The notes under the pieces were generated by a model, which saw nothing but the letters and a program-made list of their open reading frames with translations, was not told where the DNA came from and did no database searches. A stretch of 64,000 nt of DNA from Acidobacteriota bacterium (lineage in GTDB: Bacteria > Acidobacteriota > Vicinamibacteria > Vicinamibacterales > JAKQTR01), in contig JAPKZO010000017.1 in NCBI GenBank assembly GCA_026393755.1, positions 62,001 to 126,000 on the forward strand, in the 5' to 3' direction. This document shows, piece by piece, positions 1 through 9,252 of the stretch (position 1 is the first letter of the stretch; every line of letters starts with the position of its first letter). The position numbers and the translations under genes are program-made.

Positions 1-2
1 TC

Positions 3-158
3 CGCAGTATCAAGGCGCGGCTCGATTCGTATCTGAAGCCCACGCGCTCGACGAACTCGGGACTCGTGTTCCGGGATTTCGAGAAGAAGTACGGATCGGT
101 CCGGCTCGACGGAACCCGGATCGAGATCGTCCTCCACATGACTGTCGAGCCGAAGTAG
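3..158 (+). CDS. 3' end of an unidentified gene (partial)
   Basis: An open frame runs in from the left edge and ends at TAG 156-158, giving about 51 residues that finish in LHMTVEPK. The residues are mixed charged and hydrophobic with no low-complexity bias. The frame ends 18 bp before the convergent acetyltransferase stop, which fits a real gene end. No family can be recognised from this fragment. The start lies outside the window. Confidence 0.5.
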   Translation, partial: RSIKARLDSYLKPTRSTNSGLVFRDFEKKYGSVRLDGTRIEIVLHMTVEPK

Positions 159-176
159 TGACGCGCGGTCGGCGGG

Positions 177-731
177 CTAACCGCCGATTTCCGGCCGAAG
201 CCTCCGGGCATAAGAGAGCACGTCTTGAGGGACGCCCCGGGCGAGATTCGGGAACTCCATGTGCGCTGTCCGGCCGGCGTCGCGCTGGAAGCCGCACTTC
301 TCGAGCACGTGCCAGGATGCTCGATGTTGTGGATGACAGAGAGCGTAGATCCGCACGACACTGATGCCGCTGGCCACCTCCACCATCGCTCTCAGCGCCT
401 CGGTCGCGTAGCCCTTCCCCCACGCGTCCTTCGCCAGGACATATCCGGTCATCGCCGCACCGCCGGCTTCCAATGCGAGGCCCGTACTTCCAATCAGCCG
501 GCCATCATCCAGCGCCCGAATGAGGTACGGCCCAGCCCCGTCGCGCTCCCACTGGTCCGCACTGAACGCGATGAACGCCTCCGTGTCAGTGACGGAGCGA
601 TGAGTGGGCCACCCGAGGTAGCGTGTCACCTCGACATCGCCGGCGTACCGATTGAATACGTCGCCGGCGTCGCTCGCGGTCGGCGGCGAGAACGCGAGTC
701 GACTGGTTTCGACTCGCACTGGCGCCTTCAT
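177..731 (-). CDS. GNAT family N-acetyltransferase (RimJ/RimL-like)
   Basis: This 184-residue protein looks like a GNAT acetyltransferase, transferring acetyl from acetyl-CoA to an amine. It opens with ETSRLAFSPPTASDAGDVF, typical of the RimJ/RimL group that modifies protein N-termini or small amines. The acetyl-CoA pyrophosphate loop is visible as AWGKGYATEAL near residue 110, and the C-terminal part holds the usual ASWHVLEKCGF strand-helix. Its ATG overlaps the stop of the upstream glycoside hydrolase gene by 4 nt (ATGA), so the two are probably translationally coupled. The substrate cannot be told from sequence. Confidence 0.85.
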   Translation of the reverse strand: MKAPVRVETSRLAFSPPTASDAGDVFNRYAGDVEVTRYLGWPTHRSVTDTEAFIAFSADQWERDGAGPYLIRALDDGRLIGSTGLALEAGGAAMTGYVLAKDAWGKGYATEALRAMVEVASGISVVRIYALCHPQHRASWHVLEKCGFQRDAGRTAHMEFPNLARGVPQDVLSYARRLRPEIGG

Positions 732-2347
732 GATTTCTGATCCGTCACTCCTGGCGGCGGGGCCTTAACCATGAGCACCGTCCGGGAGCTTTCGTTCCCG
801 GTGCGATCCACGGCGCTCACCGCGACAGCCGTGATCGGCGTCGCCCCCGCCTCGAGCGTCACGCTCGTTCGGACACCGGGCACGATCTGGTGGGTCCACA
901 CGCCATCGCGCTGCTGATACACGACCCACAGGAACGCAGCTTCCTCCCCCCGCGGCGTCCACGAGACGTCGAGGCCGCTCGCGCCCGTCTTCGCGCGCAC
1001 CTCGGGCGAGGCGGGCGGTGTGGCGTCGAGCCACGGACTCGCCGGAACCAGCGCCTGCCTGGCGTAGGGTCCGGTGAAGTACTGGCCCGTGCCTTCGAGC
1101 ACGCCCTTCAGCAGCCCTCCGGGCAGCGCGGTGTCCGTGCCCTGCAGCGCTTTCATGCTGAAGAACACGTTGCCCGGCGCATCAGGCACCATGCCGCGCG
1201 TAATCATGATCTGGTTGATGATCTCCCGCGCGCCCTCTTGGCTGCGTCCCTGGCCAATCGTCAGGCCCGGCCACAGATGCCTGGCGCGCGTGTTCTGCTC
1301 TTTCCACCAGCCGAGCAGCACCGGATAGCTCTGGGACACACGACCGATCTGCCAGTAGAGTTGCGGCGTGAAGTAGTCCACCCACCCTTCCGCGAGCCAC
1401 AGGCGCGCGTCGGCGTAGAGCTTGTCGAACTGGTCGTACCCCTGGATCGAGACTGGGATCCCCGGTCGCCAGATCCCGAACGGGCTGATGCCGAACTTGC
1501 AATGCGGTTTCGTCGCCTTGATCTCGAAGTAGAGCCTCTGGATGAAGCGATTGACGGCCTCGCGCCGCCAGTCGTTCCGCGCAAGGGTCCCGCCCGTAGC
1601 CCGGTACGCCGCGAAGCTCTTATCGTCGGGAAAGTCCTTGCCGTCGTTGTAATCCCAGTAGGGATAGAAGTAGTCGTCGAAGTGCACGCCGTCGATGTCG
1701 TAGCGGCGGACGACGTCCATGACCACCGCGATGGAATGATCCTGCACGCTCTTGAGCGCCGGGTCCATCCAGTAGTAGCCCTTGTCGCCGAGCTTTACCA
1801 CCATCTCGGGGTGGGCTCTGACCAGCGAGTTCGGCGCCAGGCCCTCGACGCCTCCCGGATGGGACGGGTGATTGGCGCGATAGGGGTTGTACCACGTGTT
1901 GAATTCGATGCCCCGCTTGTGCGACTCGGCGACCCAGAACTCGAGCGGATCGTAGTACGGGTTCGGGGCCTGGCCCTGTTTGCCGGTCAGGTAGGCCGAC
2001 CACGGTTCGAGAGTGGACTTGTAGAGGGCGTCCGCCTGCGGGCGCACCTGGAACACGACCGCGTTCATGTTGAGTTCGACGAGCCGGTCGAGGATGGCGA
2101 CGGCTTCGGCCTTCTGCGCCTCAGTCGAGAGCCCAGGTTTCGACGGCCAGTCGATATTGGCGACCGTGGCGACCCAGGCCGCACGGAACTCGCGATCCGG
2201 GGAGGGAATCGCAGCCGCCACGGGTGGCGGTGCCTGCGGCTCCACCTTTACTGGCACTTGCTGCGCGACGGGCGCGGCACCTCCGGCCATCATGCCCACG
2301 ACCACACCAGTCGCAATCCAGCATGGGAAGCGTGTTGTTATCGCCAT
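728..2347 (-). CDS. Secreted family 10-like glycosyl hydrolase (GHL10/DUF187)
   Basis: A 539-residue exported protein. The first 30 residues form a signal peptide (MAITTRFPCW, then a hydrophobic stretch ending near APVAQQ). The main domain starts at EFRAAWVATVANIDWPSK and carries the GHL10 hallmarks NAVVFQVRPQADALY, WYNPYRANH and DGVHFDDYFYPY, where the acidic DD pair lies in the presumed active site of a TIM barrel. About 100 C-terminal residues look like a fibronectin-III-like beta module. GAGG lies about 8 nt before the ATG. Members act on polysaccharide or cell-wall glycans, but the substrate here is unknown. It follows the TonB receptor gene on the same strand, so glycan uptake is a possible shared theme (inference). 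Confidence 0.85.
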   Translation of the reverse strand: MAITTRFPCWIATGVVVGMMAGGAAPVAQQVPVKVEPQAPPPVAAAIPSPDREFRAAWVATVANIDWPSKPGLSTEAQKAEAVAILDRLVELNMNAVVFQVRPQADALYKSTLEPWSAYLTGKQGQAPNPYYDPLEFWVAESHKRGIEFNTWYNPYRANHPSHPGGVEGLAPNSLVRAHPEMVVKLGDKGYYWMDPALKSVQDHSIAVVMDVVRRYDIDGVHFDDYFYPYWDYNDGKDFPDDKSFAAYRATGGTLARNDWRREAVNRFIQRLYFEIKATKPHCKFGISPFGIWRPGIPVSIQGYDQFDKLYADARLWLAEGWVDYFTPQLYWQIGRVSQSYPVLLGWWKEQNTRARHLWPGLTIGQGRSQEGAREIINQIMITRGMVPDAPGNVFFSMKALQGTDTALPGGLLKGVLEGTGQYFTGPYARQALVPASPWLDATPPASPEVRAKTGASGLDVSWTPRGEEAAFLWVVYQQRDGVWTHQIVPGVRTSVTLEAGATPITAVAVSAVDRTGNESSRTVLMVKAPPPGVTDQKS

Positions 2348-2374
2348 TCTGCGTGCCTCTTCAGCCGTACAGGC

Positions 2375-2410
2375 CGCGCCTGACCCTGCCCAAGGCAGGT
2401 GTCAGGCGCG
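2375..2410 (-). terminator. Intergenic hairpin, possible terminator or processing stem
   Basis: Between the TonB receptor stop and the GHL10 start, CGCGCCTGACCCTGCC (2375-2390) pairs with 2394-2410 across a 3-nt loop with one bulged base. The stem is long and very GC-rich but has no T run on either side, so it may attenuate readthrough or protect the upstream mRNA 3' end rather than be a classic intrinsic terminator. Confidence 0.4.
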
Positions 2411-2430
2411 CCGTCTCTCGTAGGACTCTC

Positions 2431-5400
2431 TTAGAACTGCAGCCCCACGTTGATCTGTGCCGTCCGCGGAATGTAGCTGTTGGCGGTCGATGTGAGCGTC
2501 CCGAAAGTCGTACTGCTGATGCTGCTGGCTGGGAAGCCGTACTGCACCCTGTTGAACACATTGAAGAGCTGCCCTCGGACGGTCAGGTTCTTGCCGCCGC
2601 CCAGGCGGAACGACTTGTAGAGGCCAGCGTCCACGTTGGCCGTGTGGTCGGTGAAAAACGTGTTGCGGCCCACCAGCATGTCAATCGTGTCGTAGATCGT
2701 CGCCGCACGGAACGCACTCGCCGGCAACTGCGTCGTCGACGTGTCGGGATTGTCCACCACCCGCCCGAGGACTGAGGGATCCAGAAGGACGGGGCGGCCC
2801 TCGGCGAACCCGTCAAAGTTCAGATCGACGCCGGTCTGCGTGACCGTGAATGGCGTGCCGGAGGCGAGCTTCACTGTTGCCGACAGCTGCCAGCCGCCCA
2901 GCACCAGTCCAAGCAGGTCGCTGCGATTCTTGAAGAACGGCACGAGGTAGCTGCCGTTGAATGTGAACCGGTGTGGCGTGTGGAAGCGCGAGTACCCCTT
3001 GGCGTACTTGCTGTTGGGCCCGAGCGAATTGGAGTCGCCAGCGCCCACGTAGGTGAGTTCCGAGTTGGTGTCCTTCGCCACGCTGTACGTGTAGTTTGCC
3101 GTGAAGGACAGCCCCTGACTGAACTGCTTGGCCCACTCCACCTGCAGGCCGTTGTACCACGACTCGGCGTCGTTGGCGATTAGAGTGTTGGTGCCGTAGC
3201 GCGGATCCGGCCGCCGCTCGTTCGTACGGGGCACGCGGAGGCTGATCTCGTTGTTGGCGATCGGCACGGCCACCGGGCAGGCTGTCGTGAACGTGATACC
3301 AAAATACCCCGTGCCGGCACACGTTACATCGGCGGCAATAGCCGTGATGTACGTGCCTCGCAGATCGGGGTACCCGGTTGCCGGCGCGTTGTTCGGATGA
3401 TCCACCACCAGCACGCGTCCGTTCAGCGGTGACTGCGGCAGGTTCGTGGGCATGTAGCGGAGCGTCCCGATGACGTGATTGCCGTTGTAGCTAAGCCTGA
3501 TAGCCGACTTCCACGGCAATTGTCGCTCGTAGCTCGCGCTCCATTGTTTCGTGTACGGCATCTGCAGGTCGCTGGCCGGCAGGTACACCGAGTATCGAAC
3601 CGTCTGCGGGCCCGGCACAAACTGGTAACCCATCGACGGATCCGAGATGCTGAGGATGCCCGGCGTCGTCGTAAACACCAGGTCGATCGCATTGGGCGGA
3701 TTGGTCCGCACGCTCGCACCGTTCTGCGAAAACGACGACTGGAAGATGCGGCCATCGATCCGGCCGTATCCGCCCCGCAGCGAAGCCGTCCCCGACCTGG
3801 TTCCGGTCACCAGGCCAAGGAGACCGGTCCGGGCCGGAAGCGACCACGCCAGCGCCACGCGGGGCTCGATGTTGTTCTTGTCGGCCTTGAACCCGTAGTC
3901 GATGCGGTTCTTGATCTCCTTGGGTGCCCCCACGTACTCGTACCGCAGCCCGAGGCTCAGCGTCAGGCTGGACCACGGACGCCACTGATCCTCGACGTAG
4001 AAGTTCGATTCGTTGAGCCGGTTCTCGAGGTAGAACGGGCCCCAGGCCTTCTCGTATCTCTGGACGCATCCATCGAGCATCGCCTCGTACGGTGTGTTGT
4101 AGGTCACGCCTCCGCACGAGCGGTTGAACGTCCAGTAGCCCCGGGAGAAGTTGTCGGCCAGGTCATCCAGTTGCTGGCGCCTGACATCGAATCCAGCCTT
4201 CAGCGTGAGGCCCGACGTGATTCCCCACGACAGGTTGTAGACGAACTGGTGGTCGATCTGCTTGCGGTGGATGGGAAATGCTCCGCTATTGCCGAGGATC
4301 GTGCCTGACACAGGAGATGACGTGAAGCGGACGATCGGCGTGTCGTTGCCCGCGGCGATATCCACCTGCGTATTGCGCCAGCCGAGACCGTAGCGGAACT
4401 CTCCGACCATGGCATTGCTGAGAATCTTCGTCCACGTCACGCCGAGGTTCTGCTGCCCGTTGTTCTGCCTGGCCTGCTCGCCCTGGATGATGTCCTCGGT
4501 CTCACGAAGCTGATGCGTGTACTGGTACCTCGCGATCAGGGTGTCCTGGCCCAGCTGCCAATCGAGCCTGGCCGAGTAGTCCTGGTCCGGATACTTGAAC
4601 GGGATGGTCGTCGCGTAGGTGCGGTTGCTGCGGGGATCATTGGCGACCGCGTCCTTCGGAAAGCGCGCGAGGATCCCCGCAATCCAGGCGCGATTCTCCG
4701 GCGTGTCGTTCCCTTTCGTCAGACGAGGGGTCGCCAGCTCCGAGGGCAGAAACAAGTCGCGCGCGTAGTTGAGCGTGCCGTCGTACTTCGTGCGATCGAC
4801 ACTGACGAAGGCGAATAGCTTGTTCTCCAGAACCGGGAAGCCGAGCGTCCCGCCGTACTCGTGGCGCTGGTTCTTGGGCTTGACGGTCGCCCACTTCGCA
4901 AGGGCCCTCAGCTTCTGGCTGTCCTGGAAATACTCATAGAGGTCTCCATGCCAGGAGTTGGTGCCCGACTTGGTCTGCACGAGGACGACGGCGCCGTAGC
5001 CGCGGCCGAACTCGGCGCTAAACGTGTTGCTGATGACCTGGAATTCCTTGATCGTCGACAGCGCCGCCCCCTGGCGGTTCTGGTTTTCGGACGAGTCGTC
5101 GTTGTTGACGCCATTAATCTGGAAGGTCGCGCCGCGCGATCCGGTGCCGTTGAAGTTGATCGACGAACCCGAAGAAGCCGTCGGGTTGTTCTGGCCCGAT
5201 GTCGGGTTTTCCTGGTAACCCGCGAACACTTCGGCAAGGTTGAGGAAGCTGCCCGGGCTCATCGACGGCTTGTCGATGATCTGCTCGGAGGTGAGCACGG
5301 ACTTCACCTCCGCGTTCGTCGAGTTGATCGTCGGCGCGGCGGCGGTCACGATCACCGTCTCGGCCACGTTGGCCGGCTTCATCTGGAAGTCCACCACGCG

Positions 5401-5724
5401 CGTGTCGTTGACCGAGATCGGGATGGCCTCCCGCACGACGGTCTGGAAGCCATCGAGCTTTGACGTAATCGTGTAGCGGCCGCTTGCCAGAAACGTGGCC
5501 GAATAGAAGCCCACCGCGTTGGTGACGGCCTCGCGCACGCCGCCGGTGTCGGCATTTCGGATCGTGACGGCGACGCCGGGGAGCACCGCCCCGCTCGCAT
5601 CGGTCACCGTCCCCTGCACCGTGCCCGTAACGGTCTGGGCCATGGCTGGCGCTGCAAGGGCGACGGCCCCGGCAACCAGGGCCGCAACCCACCACGGCCG
5701 ACGTCGTAAACGCTTGTTTTGCAT
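2431..5724 (-). CDS. TonB-dependent receptor with carboxypeptidase-regulatory-like domain (Oar-like)
   Basis: A 1097-residue outer membrane protein. A signal peptide ends near AMAQTVTG. Residues about 34-115 form a carboxypeptidase-regulatory-like beta sandwich (TVTDASGAVLPGVAVTIRN, then GFYSATFLASGRYTI). Next comes a plug region (SINFNGTGSRGATFQINGV) and a long beta-barrel ending in INVGLQF, whose terminal aromatic fits outer membrane insertion. This is the Oar/CarbopepD_reg type common in Acidobacteriota, where the ligand is usually unknown and could be peptide, glycan or a signal. A GGGGGAG ribosome site lies 9 nt before the ATG, and a strong promoter sits upstream at 5853-5880. It heads a unit running into the GHL10 and GNAT genes. 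Confidence 0.92.
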   Translation of the reverse strand: MQNKRLRRRPWWVAALVAGAVALAAPAMAQTVTGTVQGTVTDASGAVLPGVAVTIRNADTGGVREAVTNAVGFYSATFLASGRYTITSKLDGFQTVVREAIPISVNDTRVVDFQMKPANVAETVIVTAAAPTINSTNAEVKSVLTSEQIIDKPSMSPGSFLNLAEVFAGYQENPTSGQNNPTASSGSSINFNGTGSRGATFQINGVNNDDSSENQNRQGAALSTIKEFQVISNTFSAEFGRGYGAVVLVQTKSGTNSWHGDLYEYFQDSQKLRALAKWATVKPKNQRHEYGGTLGFPVLENKLFAFVSVDRTKYDGTLNYARDLFLPSELATPRLTKGNDTPENRAWIAGILARFPKDAVANDPRSNRTYATTIPFKYPDQDYSARLDWQLGQDTLIARYQYTHQLRETEDIIQGEQARQNNGQQNLGVTWTKILSNAMVGEFRYGLGWRNTQVDIAAGNDTPIVRFTSSPVSGTILGNSGAFPIHRKQIDHQFVYNLSWGITSGLTLKAGFDVRRQQLDDLADNFSRGYWTFNRSCGGVTYNTPYEAMLDGCVQRYEKAWGPFYLENRLNESNFYVEDQWRPWSSLTLSLGLRYEYVGAPKEIKNRIDYGFKADKNNIEPRVALAWSLPARTGLLGLVTGTRSGTASLRGGYGRIDGRIFQSSFSQNGASVRTNPPNAIDLVFTTTPGILSISDPSMGYQFVPGPQTVRYSVYLPASDLQMPYTKQWSASYERQLPWKSAIRLSYNGNHVIGTLRYMPTNLPQSPLNGRVLVVDHPNNAPATGYPDLRGTYITAIAADVTCAGTGYFGITFTTACPVAVPIANNEISLRVPRTNERRPDPRYGTNTLIANDAESWYNGLQVEWAKQFSQGLSFTANYTYSVAKDTNSELTYVGAGDSNSLGPNSKYAKGYSRFHTPHRFTFNGSYLVPFFKNRSDLLGLVLGGWQLSATVKLASGTPFTVTQTGVDLNFDGFAEGRPVLLDPSVLGRVVDNPDTSTTQLPASAFRAATIYDTIDMLVGRNTFFTDHTANVDAGLYKSFRLGGGKNLTVRGQLFNVFNRVQYGFPASSISSTTFGTLTSTANSYIPRTAQINVGLQF

Positions 5725-5852
5725 GGCTACGCACTCCCCCTCAGGATGGAAGACATGACAACGGCGATGAGCGGAAGGACACGCGGCGGGGGCCCCAGTG
5801 AGTCAAAGCACACGGTGCACGCGGCGCATCCGCTGAGTCCCAGACGGCTGAG

Positions 5853-5880
5853 AGTATAGACTCGCTGGCAATCCTGTCAA
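5853..5880 (-). promoter_or_regulatory. Sigma70-type promoter for the TonB receptor gene
   Basis: On the minus strand a perfect -35 TTGACA (5875-5880) is followed after 16 nt by TATACT (5853-5858, 5 of 6 to consensus). It lies about 130 nt upstream of the TonB receptor ATG in a non-coding gap of 228 bp. Confidence 0.7.
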
Positions 5881-5952
5881 ACGGTAATCCAGGGGGCGTT
5901 TGTGGCTAAGTGTGCGCGAACAGTCTCCGCGTCCAGGAACCCTCCCAGCCCT

Positions 5953-7860
5953 TCAGCGCGCGTCCACCACGCTCAACCTGATGGCCGAGGCGGCGGCCAG
6001 CGAGCGGTAAACCCGCTCGGTCGCCTTCTGGAAGTCGGCGTTGGTGGCGGCGTTGATATTGCAGAACTTCTGCGGGTTCAAATTCACCAGCGGGAACCAG
6101 CTGCTCTGAATCTGGACCATGATGCGATGACCGCGCTGGAACGTGTGGAACACGTCCGGCATCACGTACTCGACCCTGGTCACCTGGCCTGGCACGAACG
6201 GCTCCGGCTTCTCGAAGCTGTTGCGGAACTTCCCGCGCATGGCCTCGCCTCGCACCAGTTGCTCATACCCGCCCATCACGGACGGCGACTGAAGCGCGGC
6301 GGCGTCGGAAGGCGAACCCGGCTCCCGGTAATTATCCGGATACACATCAATCAGTTTGACGATCCAGTCGGAATCCGTGCCGCTGGTCGACACCTGGAGA
6401 CTGGGCGAAATCGGGCCGGCGACGGTCACGTCCCCGTCGAGCGCATCGGTCATATAGGTGAGCACGTCGGGCCGCCGGGCGGCGAACCGCTGATCGTCGA
6501 TCATGTGCTCCCGTGTCATACCGATGGCGATGTTGTTGATGTACGGCACCGGACTGGCCGGATCGCTCACGTACTCGTCGTACGCGGCCGCCTCACCGGC
6601 CGGCGCGGTCCACGTCAGCCGCCCGCCCGCCGCCAGGTACAGGGTTCGGGTGACGGCCTGTTTCGGCGGCCATGCCTCGAGGCGGCGCCACTGGTTGCTG
6701 CCGGTCTCGAACACGTAGGCTTCGGGCAACTTCGGATCGGGTGTGTCCTTGAGGTAGTGTGCGAAGAACGGCAACTCGATCTGCTCGCGGAAGAACACCC
6801 CGGTCTTCGCGCCGAACTTGACCGCGCCGAGCGCGTCCCCGTCGCCGCGCGACCAGCCACCATGCACCCAGGGCCCCATCACCAGCATGTTGGACGCGCC
6901 AGGACTCTGGCGCTCCACGTTCTTGTAGGTCTCGAGCGCCCCGAACAGGTCCTCGGCGTCGAACCAGCCGCCCACGGTCATCACGGCCGGTTTGATGTTC
7001 TTGAGGTGCGGCCTCAGGTTGCGGGCCCGCCAGAACGCGTCGTACGTCTCGTGCGCCATCAGGTCGTTCCAGAACGCGATCTCGCCCTTGAAGTACTTCG
7101 CGTTGGCGTTGGGCATCGGCCCCAGCTTCTTGTAGAAGTCGTAGCCATCCTGGGTGCCGAAATCGAAACGCGGCCCAGACGCGGTGGTCGGCGCCGGCCG
7201 GGGCCAGCCGAACCCTGAGAAGAAGCCGAACGCGTGGGGCAGGTAGAACGCGCCGTTGTGATGAAAATCGTCGCCGATGAACCAGTCGGTAATCGGCGCC
7301 TGGGGCGAGGCGGCCTTGAGGGCCGGATGCGCATCAATCATCCCGGCGGCCGTGTAGAATCCCGGGTACGAGATCCCGTACATCCCCACGCGGCCGTTAT
7401 GCCCCGCCACGTTCTTCAGCAGCCAGTCAATCGTGTCATACGTATCGGAGCTCTCGTCGACGTCCTTCGGCCCGCTCTTCACGTCGAGCTGGGGCCGCAT
7501 GTCGACAAACTCCCCTTCCGACATCATGCGTCCCCGCACATCCTGGTACACGAAGATGTACCCGTCGCGCGCGAAGAGGTCCGACGGCCCGATGGCGGTT
7601 TTGTACGCGTCAGGACCGTATGGCGCCACGCTGTAGGGCGTCCGGCTGAGCATGATTGGATACGAATGTTGCTGGTCCTTCGGCGCGTAGATCGAGGTGA
7701 ACAGCTTCGCGCCGTCTCGCATCGGGATCTGGACCTCGCGCTTGGTGTAGTTGGCCCGGACGTAATCCGGCGCCTGGCCCGACAGGACGAGCGATGCCCC
7801 ACCGACGACGAATCCCAGGACGCCGATCTGCAGTACGCGCCGCGCATGTGACCTTGCCAT
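5953..7860 (-). CDS. CocE/NonD family hydrolase (X-Pro dipeptidyl-peptidase S15-like)
   Basis: A 635-residue secreted alpha/beta hydrolase. The N-terminus is a signal peptide (residues 1-30). The S15/CocE fold is shown by VREVQIPMRDGAKLFTSIY at the start of the domain, QDVRGRMMSEG, and the nucleophile elbow GMYGISYPGFYTAAG with Ser in GxSYxG. The C-terminal part is the jelly-roll domain usual for X-Pro dipeptidyl peptidases and ester or amide hydrolases (RHRIMVQIQSSWFPLVNLNP). GGAGG lies 5 nt before the ATG. The true substrate, peptide, ester or lactam, is not predictable. It sits between the MFS exporter and the TonB receptor but is probably separately transcribed from the latter, given the receptor's own promoter. 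Confidence 0.88.
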   Translation of the reverse strand: MARSHARRVLQIGVLGFVVGGASLVLSGQAPDYVRANYTKREVQIPMRDGAKLFTSIYAPKDQQHSYPIMLSRTPYSVAPYGPDAYKTAIGPSDLFARDGYIFVYQDVRGRMMSEGEFVDMRPQLDVKSGPKDVDESSDTYDTIDWLLKNVAGHNGRVGMYGISYPGFYTAAGMIDAHPALKAASPQAPITDWFIGDDFHHNGAFYLPHAFGFFSGFGWPRPAPTTASGPRFDFGTQDGYDFYKKLGPMPNANAKYFKGEIAFWNDLMAHETYDAFWRARNLRPHLKNIKPAVMTVGGWFDAEDLFGALETYKNVERQSPGASNMLVMGPWVHGGWSRGDGDALGAVKFGAKTGVFFREQIELPFFAHYLKDTPDPKLPEAYVFETGSNQWRRLEAWPPKQAVTRTLYLAAGGRLTWTAPAGEAAAYDEYVSDPASPVPYINNIAIGMTREHMIDDQRFAARRPDVLTYMTDALDGDVTVAGPISPSLQVSTSGTDSDWIVKLIDVYPDNYREPGSPSDAAALQSPSVMGGYEQLVRGEAMRGKFRNSFEKPEPFVPGQVTRVEYVMPDVFHTFQRGHRIMVQIQSSWFPLVNLNPQKFCNINAATNADFQKATERVYRSLAAASAIRLSVVDAR

Positions 7861-7931
7861 TCACGCCTCCGTTGTCGATGCGGGTGATTCTACCCCAGGC
7901 CGAGCCGGCGAATGGCGGGGCCTGCCGCGAA

Positions 7932-9191
7932 TCACGCCGTTCGCGCGGGCCCGCGCCGGTAGCGGCGCAGCGATGGTGTCCGCGCCGCTATCCACGCCGT
8001 CGCCACCACGCACCCGATGCCACCGGTGACCACTGAGAAGGGTGCACTGAACAGGTTGGCGACGACGCCGGCCTCGACCTCGCCGAGCTGCGGGCCGCCC
8101 ATGAAGAACACCATGTTGACCCCGACCATCCGGCCGCGCATGTAGTCGGGCGTCTCCATCTGTCGGATCACATTCCGGAACACCATGCTCACCGTGTCGG
8201 CGACGCCGGACAGGGCGAGGCAGGCGAACATCACCCAGAAGGACCGCGTCAGCCCGAAGGCGACGGTCGCCATCCCGAAGGCCGCCACCGACCACAACAT
8301 CACGCTGCCGCGCCGATCGATCCGGTCGACCAGCGGGACCATGGCCGCACTCGCGACGAGCGCCCCCACCGACTGGGCGGCATAGAGCCAGCCGTAGCCG
8401 TGTGCCCCGACGACCAGGATGTCCTGCGCGAAGATCGGCAGCAGGGAGTTGGCCGATGCGAAAAAGGTGGCGAAGAAGTCCAGCAGCATCGACGACCGAA
8501 TGAGCGGTTGCGCGAAGACGAATCGGAGACCGTCCATCGCCGCCCGCACGGTCAACTCCGGCCGCTCCAATCTGTCGCGCGTGCCGCGGCCCTGGACCTC
8601 GCGCATCATCAGCAGCGCGGCCATGACAAAGAGAAACGAGATCGCGTTCAGCCAGTACGCCCACGCGATGTCCCCGAGGAGCATGGCGCCGGCAAACGCG
8701 GGGCCGCCGGCGACCGCCGCAATCTGGAACATGATCGTATTCAGGCTGATCGCGTTCGGCAGATCGCCGCGAGGCACGAGGTTCGGCACCAGCGCCTGTC
8801 GCGACGGGCTGTCGAACGACCCCGCAATCGCCGTCAGGCCGGCCAGCAGGTAGATCGGCCAGAGGCTCTGGAGCCCGGTCCAGGCCAGGAGGCCGAGGAC
8901 GAACGCGAGCACCGCCATCACGCTCTGGGTGATCAGCATGACGCGGCGCCGATCGTAGACGTCGGCCACGACGCCGCTCACCATCGAGAACAGCACGATC
9001 GGCAGGAACCGGACCAGCCCGACCATGCCGAGCGCCAGCCCCTTGTGACCGGCCGGCGCCAGCAGCGAGACGTGCCAGAGAATGGCCGCCGTCTGCATCA
9101 TCGAACCGGACAGGGAAATGACCTGCCCGATCCACAGCAACCGGAAATTGCGATGCTTGAGCGCGGTGAACGCGGACGCCTGGGTACTCAC
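7932..9191 (-). CDS. MFS transporter (MFS_3 / EntS-like exporter)
   Basis: A 419-residue integral membrane protein with about 12 hydrophobic segments. It begins ALKHRNFRLLWIGQVISLSGSMM, the typical opening of the EntS/MFS_3 efflux group, and has the loop motif DVYDRRRVML between helices 2 and 3. Such proteins export siderophores, macrolides or other small molecules by proton antiport. The start is GTG at 9191 with no strong ribosome site. No siderophore genes flank it, so the substrate is unknown. Confidence 0.85.
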   Translation of the reverse strand: MSTQASAFTALKHRNFRLLWIGQVISLSGSMMQTAAILWHVSLLAPAGHKGLALGMVGLVRFLPIVLFSMVSGVVADVYDRRRVMLITQSVMAVLAFVLGLLAWTGLQSLWPIYLLAGLTAIAGSFDSPSRQALVPNLVPRGDLPNAISLNTIMFQIAAVAGGPAFAGAMLLGDIAWAYWLNAISFLFVMAALLMMREVQGRGTRDRLERPELTVRAAMDGLRFVFAQPLIRSSMLLDFFATFFASANSLLPIFAQDILVVGAHGYGWLYAAQSVGALVASAAMVPLVDRIDRRGSVMLWSVAAFGMATVAFGLTRSFWVMFACLALSGVADTVSMVFRNVIRQMETPDYMRGRMVGVNMVFFMGGPQLGEVEAGVVANLFSAPFSVVTGGIGCVVATAWIAARTPSLRRYRRGPARTA

Positions 9192-9252
9192 GAGGTGTGC
9201 TTCTCACGTTCAGGTTCGCACGGGGCGATCCTGTGCCGCATCTCGCAGCGTG